DNA of 64,000 bases from Pollutibacter soli (GCA_029269725.1 JARJHS010000008.1:62001-126000); one strand, 5' to 3'; shown: positions 52,184 to 60,218, counted from the stretch's first letter. Made by a program: numbers and translations. The notes: generated from the sequence alone by a model not told the origin.

Positions 52184-53281
52184 ATGAAAATGCCTGTTAT
52201 GAAATCAATGTCCCTGAGAAAAAGGTCTGCCCAAACCAGAATAATATATTCTGCTGGTTTTGCTTCTTTATCATTGTCTTTACTGACGTTCAACAGCTGC
52301 GGAAATGTTTCCGGTAGTGAGAATCATGCCGATACAGCTGTTGCCAAAATAACAGATTCAGTTTCCGCTGTGGTTGCAACACCGCCGCCGGCTGCACCTG
52401 TCGCCGATGTTGCGAGCTACGAAACAGCATTGAATCATATGCTGAATGGAGACAGCTCCGGAAAATGGCCCGCGAAAACGCCGATGCCACTGGAGGGTTC
52501 TATTCTTCCATTTAAAAGGGTAATTGCTTATTACGGCAATCTGTACTCAAAACAGATGGGTATTCTTGGTGAATTACCGAAAAACGAAATGTTTGCGAAG
52601 CTGAAAGGTGAGGTAGCAAAATGGGAGAAAGCTGATCCCAATACCCCCGTTCAACCTGCACTTCATTATATCGCTGTTACAGCACAGGGTTCACCTGGTA
52701 AGGCAGGTAAATATCGTTTACGTATGCCCTTTAACCAGATCGATACGATCCTGAAAATGGCTGATGAAATCAACGCAATTGTATTTCTTGATATCCAGGT
52801 TGGTCTGGGTTCACTGCAGGAAGAAGTTCCTGAACTGGTGGAGTACCTTAAGAAGCCCAATGTGCATCTTGGTATCGATCCTGAGTTCTCTATGAAAGGT
52901 GGACAGAAACCAGGAGCAGTAATAGGTGTATTTGATGCCTCAGATATTAACTTTAGCATCGATTTTATGACCAGACTGGTAAAAGAAAATAATCTTCCTC
53001 CTAAAATCCTGGTGGTTCACCGTTTCACACAAGGTATGGTGACCAACTATCAGAATATCAAACCAACTCCGGAAGTGCAGGTGGTAATGCATATGGATGG
53101 ATGGGGAGAGCCTGAACTTAAGAAAGGAACTTATCGTAATCATATCTTCAAAGAGCCTGTACAGTTCACTGGTTTCAAACTCTTCTATAAAAATGATATC
53201 AAAAAAGCACCGCACGTGCTGATGACTCCGGAGGATCTGATGAAGCTGAAGCCATTGCCATTGTATATTCAGTACCAGTAG
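52184..53281 (+). CDS. Hypothetical lipoprotein with TIM-barrel-like features
   Basis: 365 residues. The long basic n-region and lipobox FNSCG (C39) mark a lipoprotein. After a ~40-residue Ala/Pro linker the domain (from ~90) reads PFKRVIAYYGNLYSKQMGIL, NAIVFLDIQVGLGSLQ, VHLGIDPEFSMK, FMTRLVKENNLPPKILVVHR and VQVVMHMDGWGEP. Alternating strands with Asp/Glu at strand ends suggest a TIM-barrel-like hydrolase fold. No family was recognised. Start ATG 52184 or 52199; a terminator follows at 53390-53419. Confidence 0.75.
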   Translation: MKMPVMKSMSLRKRSAQTRIIYSAGFASLSLSLLTFNSCGNVSGSENHADTAVAKITDSVSAVVATPPPAAPVADVASYETALNHMLNGDSSGKWPAKTPMPLEGSILPFKRVIAYYGNLYSKQMGILGELPKNEMFAKLKGEVAKWEKADPNTPVQPALHYIAVTAQGSPGKAGKYRLRMPFNQIDTILKMADEINAIVFLDIQVGLGSLQEEVPELVEYLKKPNVHLGIDPEFSMKGGQKPGAVIGVFDASDINFSIDFMTRLVKENNLPPKILVVHRFTQGMVTNYQNIKPTPEVQVVMHMDGWGEPELKKGTYRNHIFKEPVQFTGFKLFYKNDIKKAPHVLMTPEDLMKLKPLPLYIQYQ

Positions 53282-53389
53282 GAAAGCAGGAGTGAGGAGT
53301 AAGGAGGAGTTTATAGTTTTTAAAGGCCTTGCGATTGTTAGTGAATGACCGAAAGATAGAATTGCTCTATTACAGATATAAATAAATTC

Positions 53390-53419
53390 AAAGAGGTGCG
53401 GTTTTCCGTGCCTCTTTTT
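53390..53419 (+). terminator. Rho-independent terminator of the lipoprotein gene
   Basis: AAAGAGGTGCGG, loop TTTT, CCGTGCCTCTTTTT: 12-bp stem with two G-U pairs and a T-run. Confidence 0.8.
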
Positions 53420-53668
53420 CGATTATGTAGCAGCGAAATATTTGTTGGATGCAAGGCTTCATTCAGCCTTCATTGAGAAAATCAGAGATACCCTCAGGTA
53501 TGCTTATGCATTCAGAGACAAAGGCAGGTTGTTCGATGAAGAGGTATGATTTGTAGAAATATAGTTGAAGGAAATCGAATGATAACGCCGCCTGCCGTCA
53601 CTTAAACAGCATGCCCTATTTAAACCCGTTCCGTTGAGCTGCTGTACAGCATTTACAACCGCCACCTT

Positions 53669-53695
53669 CTACTTACTACTCACTACTTACTATCT
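53669..53695. repeat. CTACTTACTACT short-period repeat
   Basis: CTACTTACTACTCACTACTT then ACTATC. Same family as 11090-11128 and 62231-62258. Not at a stop codon here. Confidence 0.6.
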
Positions 53696-53775
53696 ATCGT
53701 TCCCCTTCTGCCTTCCGTGTAAATCCCGCTGACATTCTTCCCAGGACTATCTATTTTCAGAAAAACTATGCGAAA

Positions 53776-54894
53776 ATGAAACGAACAAACCGATTATGGC
53801 TGACTGCTATTCTTTTTTCTATTCTGCCAGGACTTGCAGATGCACAACTCACCACGCTTCCCAGTGGCGGTAATCCGCGTGCCTCTGTATACGAGCAGGT
53901 AGGCCTTACCGATATTACAATACATTATAATCGACCAGGTGTAAAAGGCCGCGAAGGGAAAATATGGGGCGACCTGGTTCCTTATGGCTACACCGATCCG
54001 GGTTTTGGCATCGCAAAATCCGCTCCATGGAGAGCCGGGGCCAATGAAAATACAGTAATCAGATTTTCTACGGATGTTGTCATTGAAGGAAAGCCACTAG
54101 CTGCCGGCGAGTATGCGTTACTGATAGATGTACAGCCAGATGCTGCCAACATCATTTTTAATAAAAACGTCAAAGCCTGGGGAACCTATTTCTATAAACC
54201 TGAAGAGAACGTGTTATCTGTTCCGGTGAAAACAGGAACGTTAGCTGAAAGCCAGGAAAGACTCAGTTTCGAATTTCTGAATCAGAAAGAAAACAGTGCT
54301 GTGATTGCTTTACTGTGGGAGAAAAGATCATTTCCATTTACAGTGCAGGTGGATGCTGTAAAAAATCAACTCGATTTATACCGCGGTGAGTTAACGGGGC
54401 AAACAGGCTTCCGTAATGATGTATGGGCTGAAGCCATTCAATTTTGTGTGAACAGGAAAGTGAACCTGGAAGAAGCTTTGCAATGGTCGGACTATGCATT
54501 GAACGGGCCATTCTTTGGTGTTAGGAATTTCAGTAATTATAAAGCCAGGGCTGATGTGCTGAATGCATTGAACAGGAGTTCGGAAGCAGATTCAGCAATG
54601 GCTCAGGCAATGAAAGTGGGTGATGAAGTTGAAGTTCATCAGTATGCAAGGCAGTTACTTGCGCAGGGCAAAAAGGACAAGGCTGTTGAAGTTTTCAAAA
54701 CAAACGCAAAGAATCACCCCAATGTGTATACGACTAACATGGGTCTTGTCCGGGCTTATTCAGCACAGGGCGATTATAAAAATGCACTGAAATATTTAAA
54801 GCTTGCGCAAGCGCAGGCACGTAACCAGGCTGATAGGGACCAGATCGCAAAAATGATGACCGATCTGCAGGCGGGGAAAGATATTAATCTCTGA
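53776..54894 (+). CDS. DUF2911 domain protein with C-terminal TPR-like helices
   Basis: 372 residues. Signal peptide 1-23 (LPGLADAQ). DUF2911 region (~28-185): PRASVYEQVGLTDITIHYNR, PGVKGREGKIWGDLVPYG, WRAGANENTVIRFSTDVVIE, AAGEYALLIDVQ and AWGTYFYKPEENVL, all family-typical. Residues ~290-365 form TPR-like helices (KDKAVEVFKTNAKNHPNVYT, YSAQGDYKNALKYLKLAQAQ). Periplasmic. Function unknown although the family is frequent in Bacteroidota. Start ATG 53776; another ATG upstream is out of frame. Confidence 0.9.
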   Translation: MKRTNRLWLTAILFSILPGLADAQLTTLPSGGNPRASVYEQVGLTDITIHYNRPGVKGREGKIWGDLVPYGYTDPGFGIAKSAPWRAGANENTVIRFSTDVVIEGKPLAAGEYALLIDVQPDAANIIFNKNVKAWGTYFYKPEENVLSVPVKTGTLAESQERLSFEFLNQKENSAVIALLWEKRSFPFTVQVDAVKNQLDLYRGELTGQTGFRNDVWAEAIQFCVNRKVNLEEALQWSDYALNGPFFGVRNFSNYKARADVLNALNRSSEADSAMAQAMKVGDEVEVHQYARQLLAQGKKDKAVEVFKTNAKNHPNVYTTNMGLVRAYSAQGDYKNALKYLKLAQAQARNQADRDQIAKMMTDLQAGKDINL

Positions 54895-55268
54895 ACGGCA
54901 TACTTTCCGGACATATTTCAACATGTCTTGAACGATCTCTTTAGGGAACACTTTATCATAAAGCAGACCGCTGATGGCGGTCTCTTTTTTTGGCGGCGAT
55001 GAGTCATTTAACGGTAAACTCATCCCGTTTGCTGGCATTCCTCAAAAAAATGAAAAGATTTGGCTTACTTGCCTTCTGAGATGTGTCTTATGAAAAGATG
55101 TGGTGTATCCTAAATAGCCGGGAAGTTGCATACATCCAAATAACTCCCGTTATTAGCCAGCACCAGTTGTAAATTCATCCTGATAAACTGTTCCGGGTAC
55201 CTGTTTTTTTCTTTCATAATTAAAATGCGTTGGGTTCGAAATATTTTACCTAGAAAACAGAATGAAAT
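54895..55268. other. Intergenic region before the orphan transposase fragment
   Basis: 374 bp with the terminator at 54965-54991. No IS terminal inverted repeats could be paired across the OrfA gene. Confidence 0.5.
54965..54991 (+). terminator. Rho-independent terminator of the DUF2911 gene
   Basis: AGACCGC (54965-54971), loop TGATG, GCGGTCT (54977-54983), then C and a T-run. Confidence 0.85.
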
Positions 55269-55571
55269 ATGGCGGGGCTAAGACGAAAATTTACCGAGCA
55301 ACAAAAGCTTGCAATTCTCGAAGAAGCTCGCAGTATCGGAGTCAATGCTGTACTGCGGAAATATAAATTGTCATACAGTGCTTTCTCACGCTGGCGACTT
55401 CAGCTTGCATTTGAAACTGTGGCTCAAACAAAAGCTGCTGTGCTTTTTCAAACCCGGGATGAATTGCACAAGTATAAAGAAGAAAACCTATTACTCAGAA
55501 AACTCGTTGCTGACCAGGCACTCGAGCTGATGCGGAGGGAAGAAGAATGGAAAAAATTAAATCACGCATAA
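55269..55571 (+). CDS. Orphan IS3-type transposase OrfA
   Basis: 100 residues. The N-terminal helix-turn-helix (RRKFTEQQKLAILEEARSIG, VLRKYKLSYSAFSRWRLQL) and the C-terminal leucine-zipper-like coil (ELHKYKEENLLLRKLVADQA) match OrfA of IS3-family elements. No orfB frame, -1 slippage A-run or inverted repeats were found downstream, so this is a stranded or domesticated OrfA. It could still bind DNA. Confidence 0.8.
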   Translation: MAGLRRKFTEQQKLAILEEARSIGVNAVLRKYKLSYSAFSRWRLQLAFETVAQTKAAVLFQTRDELHKYKEENLLLRKLVADQALELMRREEEWKKLNHA

Positions 55572-55703
55572 TGTTGATTAAACAGTGAGATGTCACTAAA
55601 GATATTTCTGTTTCGTAAAATCTATACCTGTAAAAAAAAGAAAAACACCGCCTCTTGAAAAGGGAATTTCGAAAAAGCTATTAAAAATCAAAATCTAGAG
55701 TTT

Positions 55704-56354
55704 ATGAAAAAGATGTTTCTGCTGGCTGGTTTTCTGTCGATGATCTTCGTTTCCTATGCGCAGTCAAAATTCCGGCTAAATGGTTTTGCGGCGTATACGT
55801 TTCAGGACAATTTTGATGGTTACTATGATGCCAACAATTTTTTTACCGGTAAAGTGAATGGTAGTTTTCAATGGGGTGCCAGCGCTGAATATTTTCCTGG
55901 AAGTCAGATCAGTATTGAATTGCTTTATCAGCGTTCAGATACCAAGGCACCGACCTCTTTTAAAAATGGTGCAGCAAATCCGCTTCAGACCGAGAACTTT
56001 AATGTTGGTCTGAACTATATCATGGCAGGTTGTAATGGTTACATGTACACTGGCAACGATAAGTTTGAACCTTATGGAGGAATTATGGCAGGAGTTGTAC
56101 TTGCAAACATTGAAGCTCCCTCCAAGAATGCATCGAATTCTACTTCAAACTTTGCATGGGGTGCAAAACTCGGAACCAATATCTGGTTATCCGATAGAAT
56201 GGGATTGAAATTACAGGCGCAGATGTTGTCATCATCACGTGTGACAGGCGGAGATGTATACTTTAGCTGGTGGGGACCTGTTTATCTCGATACCTACAGC
56301 ACGTTGTGGCAATTCAGTCTTGGTGGTGGTTTGGCTTTCAAACTTGGTCATTGA
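55704..56354 (+). CDS. Outer-membrane beta-barrel protein
   Basis: 216 residues with signal peptide 1-20 (ending YAQS). Strand-like segments FRLNGFAAYTFQDNFDGYY, GSFQWGASAEYFPGSQISIE, NFNVGLNYIMAG, KLGTNIWLSDRMGLKLQAQM and LWQFSLGGGLAFKLGH correspond to an 8-stranded OMP barrel of the PorT/OmpA-like group. Single gene. Followed by two T-tailed hairpins. Confidence 0.85.
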   Translation: MKKMFLLAGFLSMIFVSYAQSKFRLNGFAAYTFQDNFDGYYDANNFFTGKVNGSFQWGASAEYFPGSQISIELLYQRSDTKAPTSFKNGAANPLQTENFNVGLNYIMAGCNGYMYTGNDKFEPYGGIMAGVVLANIEAPSKNASNSTSNFAWGAKLGTNIWLSDRMGLKLQAQMLSSSRVTGGDVYFSWWGPVYLDTYSTLWQFSLGGGLAFKLGH

Positions 56355-56393
56355 TTGAATCGACGTACACGATAAGCGAAAAATAATTTTCAG

Positions 56394-56429
56394 AAAAGTT
56401 TTCAGCAATGCAGAGCTGGAAACTTTTTT
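56394..56429 (+). terminator. Rho-independent terminator of the barrel gene
   Basis: AAAAGTTTTCAGC, loop AATGCAGA, GCTGGAAACTTTTTT, a 12-13-bp stem with one G-U pair and T-run. Confidence 0.82.
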
Positions 56430-56463
56430 AATTGTGGCCTGCTTTTGAAGTCAATTCAGGCCT

Positions 56464-56488
56464 TTAACGTTATACGTACAACGTTAAA
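56464..56488. repeat. AACGTTN heptad repeat, copy e
   Basis: TTAACGTTATACGTACAACG then TTAAA; three 7-bp units in the middle of an intergenic region, not at a gene end. Confidence 0.65.
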
Positions 56489-56526
56489 TCTGCATGTTCT
56501 TACTTAAACAGCAGCTCCTAAATTAA

Positions 56527-56553
56527 AAAAGTCCGGGTATCAGCCGAACTTTT
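56527..56553. terminator. Second terminator-like hairpin
   Basis: AAAAGTCCGG (56527-56536) and CCGAACTTTT (56544-56553), one mismatch, flanked by A and T runs so it could act on both strands. Confidence 0.5.
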
Positions 56554-56754
56554 CTTAAAAGTGGTTTTGGTTGGTTAATCAAACCAGGGAACAATCTATA
56601 AATAACAAAAAAATTGAATAAAATCTAAGGAAATAATAGTGAAGTTATAGGCTTAGCAATCAAAACACACTTGTATTAGATCAGGTGGGTGTAAAGGAAA
56701 TGCAATATTTCTTTACAAACAAAAATAATTTCGGGTTAAATTTAGCAGGCAAAC

Positions 56755-57261
56755 ATGACGATCACAGCCGAACAACTCGTTGAGAATTATCATATGTCCG
56801 AACACCCGGAAGGAGGGTTTTTTGTTGAAACCTACCGCGCGAGTGAGTTTCTTCAGGAGGAATGTTTACCACTTCGCTTTCGCGGGGAAAGAGTCTTTTC
56901 AACCGCGATTTATTACCTGCTCCGGGGAAATGAATATTCCGCATTTCATCGTATTCATAGCGATGAGCTTTGGCACTTTTATTACGGTTCGTCTTTGAAC
57001 ATTTATATTCTCGATCCCTGGGGAAATTTTGAGTTGATAACATTGGGAGCAAATCTTTCAAACGGAGAAGTTTTTCAGGCGGTAGTAAAAGCAGGACACT
57101 GGTTTGCTGCCCATCCCGTCAATACAGATCATTTCTCTTTTGTCGGTTGTACCGTTGCTCCTGGTTTCAGCTTTGAAGATTTTGAAATTGCCGATCCCGC
57201 AAACCTGTCGGAGCAGTTCCCGAAGTATACTGATATGATCTGGAAATTCTCTAAACGTTGA
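56755..57261 (+). CDS. DUF985 cupin-fold protein
   Basis: 168 residues. Family-typical opening LVENYHMSEHPEGGFFVETY, then STAIYYLLRGNEYSAFHRIH, SDELWHFYYGSSLNIYIL, FQAVVKAGHWFAAHPVNTDH and FSFVGCTVAPGFSFEDFEIA. This is the cupin_5/DUF985 pattern with conserved His and Glu that could bind a metal. Substrate unknown. The stop TGA (57259-57261) is formed within an AACGTTGA heptad-repeat unit. Confidence 0.92.
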   Translation: MTITAEQLVENYHMSEHPEGGFFVETYRASEFLQEECLPLRFRGERVFSTAIYYLLRGNEYSAFHRIHSDELWHFYYGSSLNIYILDPWGNFELITLGANLSNGEVFQAVVKAGHWFAAHPVNTDHFSFVGCTVAPGFSFEDFEIADPANLSEQFPKYTDMIWKFSKR

Positions 57262-57295
57262 AAGTAAAACGTATAACGTTGAACGTTAAACGTTA
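57254..57295. repeat. AACGTTN heptad repeat, copy f, at a stop codon
   Basis: AAACGTTGAAAGTAAAACGT then ATAACGTTGAACGTTAAACG. The DUF985 stop TGA is inside the first unit. Confidence 0.75.
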
Positions 57296-57390
57296 GCTAA
57301 CGCGGTTGTTAGCGATTGTGATAATTTAAGACCTGGTATTTCCGCGGTAAGAGTTTAAAATATTTCAGGACTTTTGCCTAAGCGAACTCT

Positions 57391-57425
57391 AACGTTCAAC
57401 GTTACACGTTTTACGTTCTACGTCA
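57391..57425. repeat. AACGTTN heptad repeat, copy g, at a stop codon
   Basis: AACGTTCAACGTTACACGTT then TTACGTTCTACGTCA: five 7-bp units. The minus-strand anti-sigma gene ends with its TGA (57423-57425) in the last unit. Confidence 0.78.
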
Positions 57426-57782
57426 CTTGGTCATGTACATCTTATAAATCACAAAAGCGAGTACTACCATACCAATAACAGTTACAGTCGCGACGATCAG
57501 CCAGGCGGGGAAATACAGATTGGCGATTCTTCTCTTCTTCTTTCTATCCTGGATTCGTTTCTTGAGTTGGTTATCCAGTTCGCTGATGATGGTGGCGATC
57601 TTTTGTTTGTCTTTCAATTCACCTAATCCCTCGAGGGCATCGTTGAGAAAAGGGGAGTCGTTCAGGAAAGATTCCACTTCATGCTTTTCAGCATCGGACA
57701 ATTTCCCCTGCAGATAATCCATCAGTTTTTTCTGATCGATCCTTTCCTTATTGGCCAGTATGTCCTTCCAGTTACCGTTCAT
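57423..57782 (-). CDS. Putative anti-sigma factor with one membrane helix
   Basis: 119 residues. The cytoplasmic part (DQKKLMDYLQGKLSDAEKHE, VESFLNDSPFLNDALEGLGE) resembles the zinc-less anti-sigma domain, followed by a basic stretch QDRKKKRR and one C-terminal helix ~93-115 (LIVATVTVIGMVVLAFVIYK). Its ATG (57782) lies 11 nt inside the upstream sigma gene, arguing for a sigma/anti-sigma pair. No Cys/His metal ligands, so not a ZAS type. The last codons sit in a heptad repeat. Confidence 0.72.
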   Translation of the reverse strand: MNGNWKDILANKERIDQKKLMDYLQGKLSDAEKHEVESFLNDSPFLNDALEGLGELKDKQKIATIISELDNQLKKRIQDRKKKRRIANLYFPAWLIVATVTVIGMVVLAFVIYKMYMTK

Positions 57783-58323
57783 GGGCCTTGATGCGTTTTT
57801 CCAGAAAAATCCGCAGGTTTCTTTTACCGTTCTGAATATAACTCTTTACCTGCATATAATTAAATCCGGTTTTGTCGGAGATCTGCTGATAGGTTTGTTT
57901 CTCCAGGTAGAAAAGCATGATACATGTTTTCTGTTCGGGAATCAATTCCAGCAATGCTTCATTCATATCTGAATATTGCTGATCGCGAAGAATATGCAGC
58001 AACTGAATATTTTCGGGCTCTTCTGTCAGCAATAAATTTTCATGTACTTCCACCAGTTTCCTGTTCTTTTCCCGCAGTTTCATCAGGCAGTGATTCTTTG
58101 CAATCGTGTACAGCCAGCTTTTAAAATACTCTATCCTGTATTTTGGAATTTCTGTTAATGCTTTCAGAAATATCTGCTGCACGGCATCCCTTGCTTCATC
58201 TTCATTCTTCAGGTATTTCATGCAAACACCAAAAAGCAATAATGTATATCGTTGGAGTAATTCACCGAGCCAGTGATTGTCATGAGTTGCCTGGTAGTGT
58301 TCAAGCAGCTCGGTATCGGTCAT
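57772..58323 (-). CDS. ECF RNA polymerase sigma factor
   Basis: 183 residues from ATG 58323 (MTDTELLEHYQATHDNHWLG). Region 2: LLFGVCMKYLKNEDEARDAV and QQIFLKALTEIPKYRIEYFK. Region 4: LLELIPEQKTCIMLFYLEKQ, TYQQISDKTGFNYMQVKSYI. It shares an 11-nt overlap with the membrane protein gene downstream, identical in length to the overlap at 37573-37583. Probable autoregulated pair. Confidence 0.93.
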   Translation of the reverse strand: MTDTELLEHYQATHDNHWLGELLQRYTLLLFGVCMKYLKNEDEARDAVQQIFLKALTEIPKYRIEYFKSWLYTIAKNHCLMKLREKNRKLVEVHENLLLTEEPENIQLLHILRDQQYSDMNEALLELIPEQKTCIMLFYLEKQTYQQISDKTGFNYMQVKSYIQNGKRNLRIFLEKRIKAHER

Positions 58324-58842
58324 ATGGTTGAAATTCGAATGGGGCACCAGATGAAAATAAGGGTTTTCTCTCTGATGAGATGCTAAGGGTTAGTGAATTC
58401 CATAAAAGTGAGATTGAGTAAGGAGGGAGCAGCCGGGCAACAGGAAGCTGAAGAGAGAAAAACAAACAGAGAACGGAAACAGTGAGTAAAAGGCAATGGA
58501 GAACACAGAGCATGGAATACAGAATAGAGTAAGTAAACGCGCCTGAAAACAGAAAACTGAAATGAAAAGAAAATTCAATATTTAAAGCTTGTTAATGGTA
58601 GAGACGTGATGCATCGTGTCTCTACGATTAACAAGCAAAAGGAAGACAGGTAGAAAATCTGATACTGAAATCAGGATCTCTGCATAGTATCTGCTGCCTG
58701 GAAGAGAAACAGAAAACAGAAACGGAAACAGTGAAGAAAGCAAAATGACCTGACTTCTAAATCTCCTGCCTGCTGCCTCCTATGAACTATGAACTATGAA
58801 CTAAGAACTAAGAACTATGAACTAAGAACTATGAACTAAAAA
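58324..58842. other. Intergenic region rich in repeats
   Basis: 519 bp. It contains two near-copies of a GAGAAAAACAAACAGAGAAC / GAAACAGAAAACAGAAACGG text (~58455 and ~58705), the palindrome 58587-58636, a CTCCTGCCTGCTGCCTCC block (58762-58780) and the GAACTATGAACTA repeat. No gene seen. Confidence 0.65.
58587..58636. repeat. 50-bp near-perfect palindrome (REP-like)
   Basis: GCTTGTTAATGGTAGAGACG and CGTGTCTCTACGATTAACAAGC arms around TGATGCAT; only one mismatched pair plus wobble positions. Both the outer GCTTGTTAAT and inner GTAGAGAC arms pair exactly. No T-run. Short mobile or structural palindrome. Confidence 0.82.
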
Positions 58843-58846
58843 CTAC
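58781..58846. repeat. GAACTATGA/GAACTAAGA 9-bp repeat spanning a stop codon
   Basis: Seven units of TATGAACTA/GAACTAAGA, period 9. The TAG stop of the TSUP gene (58843-58845) is in the last unit. Confidence 0.8.
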
Positions 58847-59241
58847 TTCTTATCAAAAAACAACATCTTGATAGCAACAATGATCATAATCACAGCAAAC
58901 ACTTTCTTAATATTTGCCTCGGGTAAACTGAGAGAGAATTTACTTCCAAGATAACTGCCGAGAACAAAACCGATAGCAAGCAATCCTGCATACCGGAAAT
59001 CGACATACCCTCTTTTGTAATAATTAAGTACACCCAATATGCCAACAGGAAATAACATTAAAGCCAGTGATGTGCCCTGTGCCTGGTGTTGAGAGAATGC
59101 GAGAAAGTATACCAGCGCAGGAACAATGATTATTCCTCCGCCGACGCCCACCATACCTCCAAGCATTCCCGCAGCCAGACCGGTGAGGATGATCACGATG
59201 ATGGTATGTGTCGTCATGGGAGGCTTATCGGGGTTTTGCAT
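58843..59241 (-). CDS. Half-size TSUP (TauE/SafE) transporter
   Basis: 132 residues from ATG 59241 (or 59217, MTTHTIIVIILTGLAAGMLG). Four helices: TIIVIILTGLAAGMLGGMVG, GIIIVPALVYFLAF, SLALMLFPVGILGVLNYYK, FAVIMIIVAIKML. The GGMVGVGGG motif and QGTSLALML are TSUP signatures. Full TSUP proteins have ~250 residues and a duplicated fold; this is only one half, so it probably forms a dimer. Substrate, possibly sulfite or sulfur-containing organic acids, unproven. It starts 3 nt after the ppa stop. Confidence 0.85.
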   Translation of the reverse strand: MQNPDKPPMTTHTIIVIILTGLAAGMLGGMVGVGGGIIIVPALVYFLAFSQHQAQGTSLALMLFPVGILGVLNYYKRGYVDFRYAGLLAIGFVLGSYLGSKFSLSLPEANIKKVFAVIMIIVAIKMLFFDKK

Positions 59242-59244
59242 GCA

Positions 59245-59787
59245 TCAATGCTTATACGTTTCCTTGTAGAGTGTTAATGCATCTGTAATGATCTTCAAAG
59301 CTGTGGCTTTATCCTGGAATTCTTCCACGACCACCGTTTTATTCTCGAGTTTTTTATATTCTTCAAAAAAGTGCCTGAGTTCATTGAAGAAATGTCTTGG
59401 CATCTCTTCGATGTTTTTGATATAATTCACACTGGGGTCAGTGTGTGCCACCGCAATGATTTTATCGTCGGCATCGCCGCTGTCGACCATCTGCATGACA
59501 CCGATTACCCTGGCTTCCACGAGACAAAGTGGTTGAACGCTTACACTTGACAATACAAGGATATCCAGGGGGTCCTTATCATCTCCCAGTGTCTGAGGAA
59601 TGAAGCCATAATTAACCGGGTAATGAAATGAAGAATGAATCACGCGGTCCATTCTGAGCAAGCCGCTGGGTTTATCGATTTCATATTTCGCCCGTGCGCC
59701 TTTAGGGATTTCGATAACACCATTAACTATACGAGGAGCCTGATCGCCTGGATTTACGCCGTGCCATGGATGGAGAACTGTAAGCAT
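59245..59787 (-). CDS. ppa: Inorganic pyrophosphatase, family I
   Basis: 180 residues. Family-I signature region [19 protein letters not shown] with its Asp triad; also [20 protein letters not shown] and [15 protein letters not shown]. Hydrolyses PPi to drive biosynthesis. A possible -7 TAGGTTTG lies ~20 nt upstream with TTG 17 nt further. Co-transcribed with the TSUP gene. Confidence 0.95.
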   Translation of the reverse strand: MLTVLHPWHGVNPGDQAPRIVNGVIEIPKGARAKYEIDKPSGLLRMDRVIHSSFHYPVNYGFIPQTLGDDKDPLDILVLSSVSVQPLCLVEARVIGVMQMVDSGDADDKIIAVAHTDPSVNYIKNIEEMPRHFFNELRHFFEEYKKLENKTVVVEEFQDKATALKIITDALTLYKETYKH

Positions 59788-59846
59788 ATCTTTCTGTGTT
59801 TTGCAAACCTAATAAAAAACAATTGATACAATAAACTGATATACAA

Positions 59847-60218
59847 TCATTTTATTATCTGAAAACCCAGAAAAACTGCACCGATGCCCGTGACCAAGCT
59901 TATTGCCGTGTAGGCAAACGCATAAACGCCAGCACCGGTTTTGAGCAGTTGCATGTTTTCGAAAGCAAAAGCTGAGAATGTCGTGAAACCTCCACAAAAC
60001 CCTGTAGTGAGAAAAAGAACAATTGAAGGTGAAAGGGGTTGCTGACGTGCAGCGAGCGCATAGAAGATGCCGGTTAAAAAACAACCGGTAATATTTACAA
60101 AGAATGTACCCCAGGGGATCAACGCTGGAAAATGTTCGTTGATCCATTTGCTCAGCAGGTATCGGCACACCCCACCAGCGGCACTTCCGGCAGCTATATA
60201 AAGAACGTTCCTGATCAT
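59847..60218 (-). CDS. crcB: Fluoride exporter FluC/CrcB
   Basis: 123 residues, four helices. GGVCRYLLSKWI, GTFFVNITGCFLTGIFYALA (Asn pore residue) and TTGFCGGFTTFSAFAFEN (the FTTFSxF phenylalanine box) mark the Fluc channel. Works as an inverted dimer exporting F-. Its ATG overlaps the stop of the upstream lipoprotein gene (ATGA), indicating coupling. No fluoride riboswitch is visible upstream of either gene. Confidence 0.95.
   Translation of the reverse strand: MIRNVLYIAAGSAAGGVCRYLLSKWINEHFPALIPWGTFFVNITGCFLTGIFYALAARQQPLSPSIVLFLTTGFCGGFTTFSAFAFENMQLLKTGAGVYAFAYTAISLVTGIGAVFLGFQIIK

Larger units (their letters stand above)
53282..53775. other. Intergenic region with terminator, relic frame and short-period repeat
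   Basis: 494 bp. It contains the terminator at 53390-53419, an open frame without ATG at 53421-53549 (VAAKYLLDARLHSAFIEKIR, then YAYAFRDKGRLFDEEV), and a CTACTTACTACT repeat at 53669-53695. The open frame may be a gene relic but is too short to call. Confidence 0.5.
56355..56754. other. Intergenic region with two terminator-like hairpins and a heptad repeat
   Basis: 400 bp. It holds hairpins at 56394-56429 and 56527-56553 and the heptad repeat at 56464-56488. The rest is AT-rich and empty. Confidence 0.6.
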
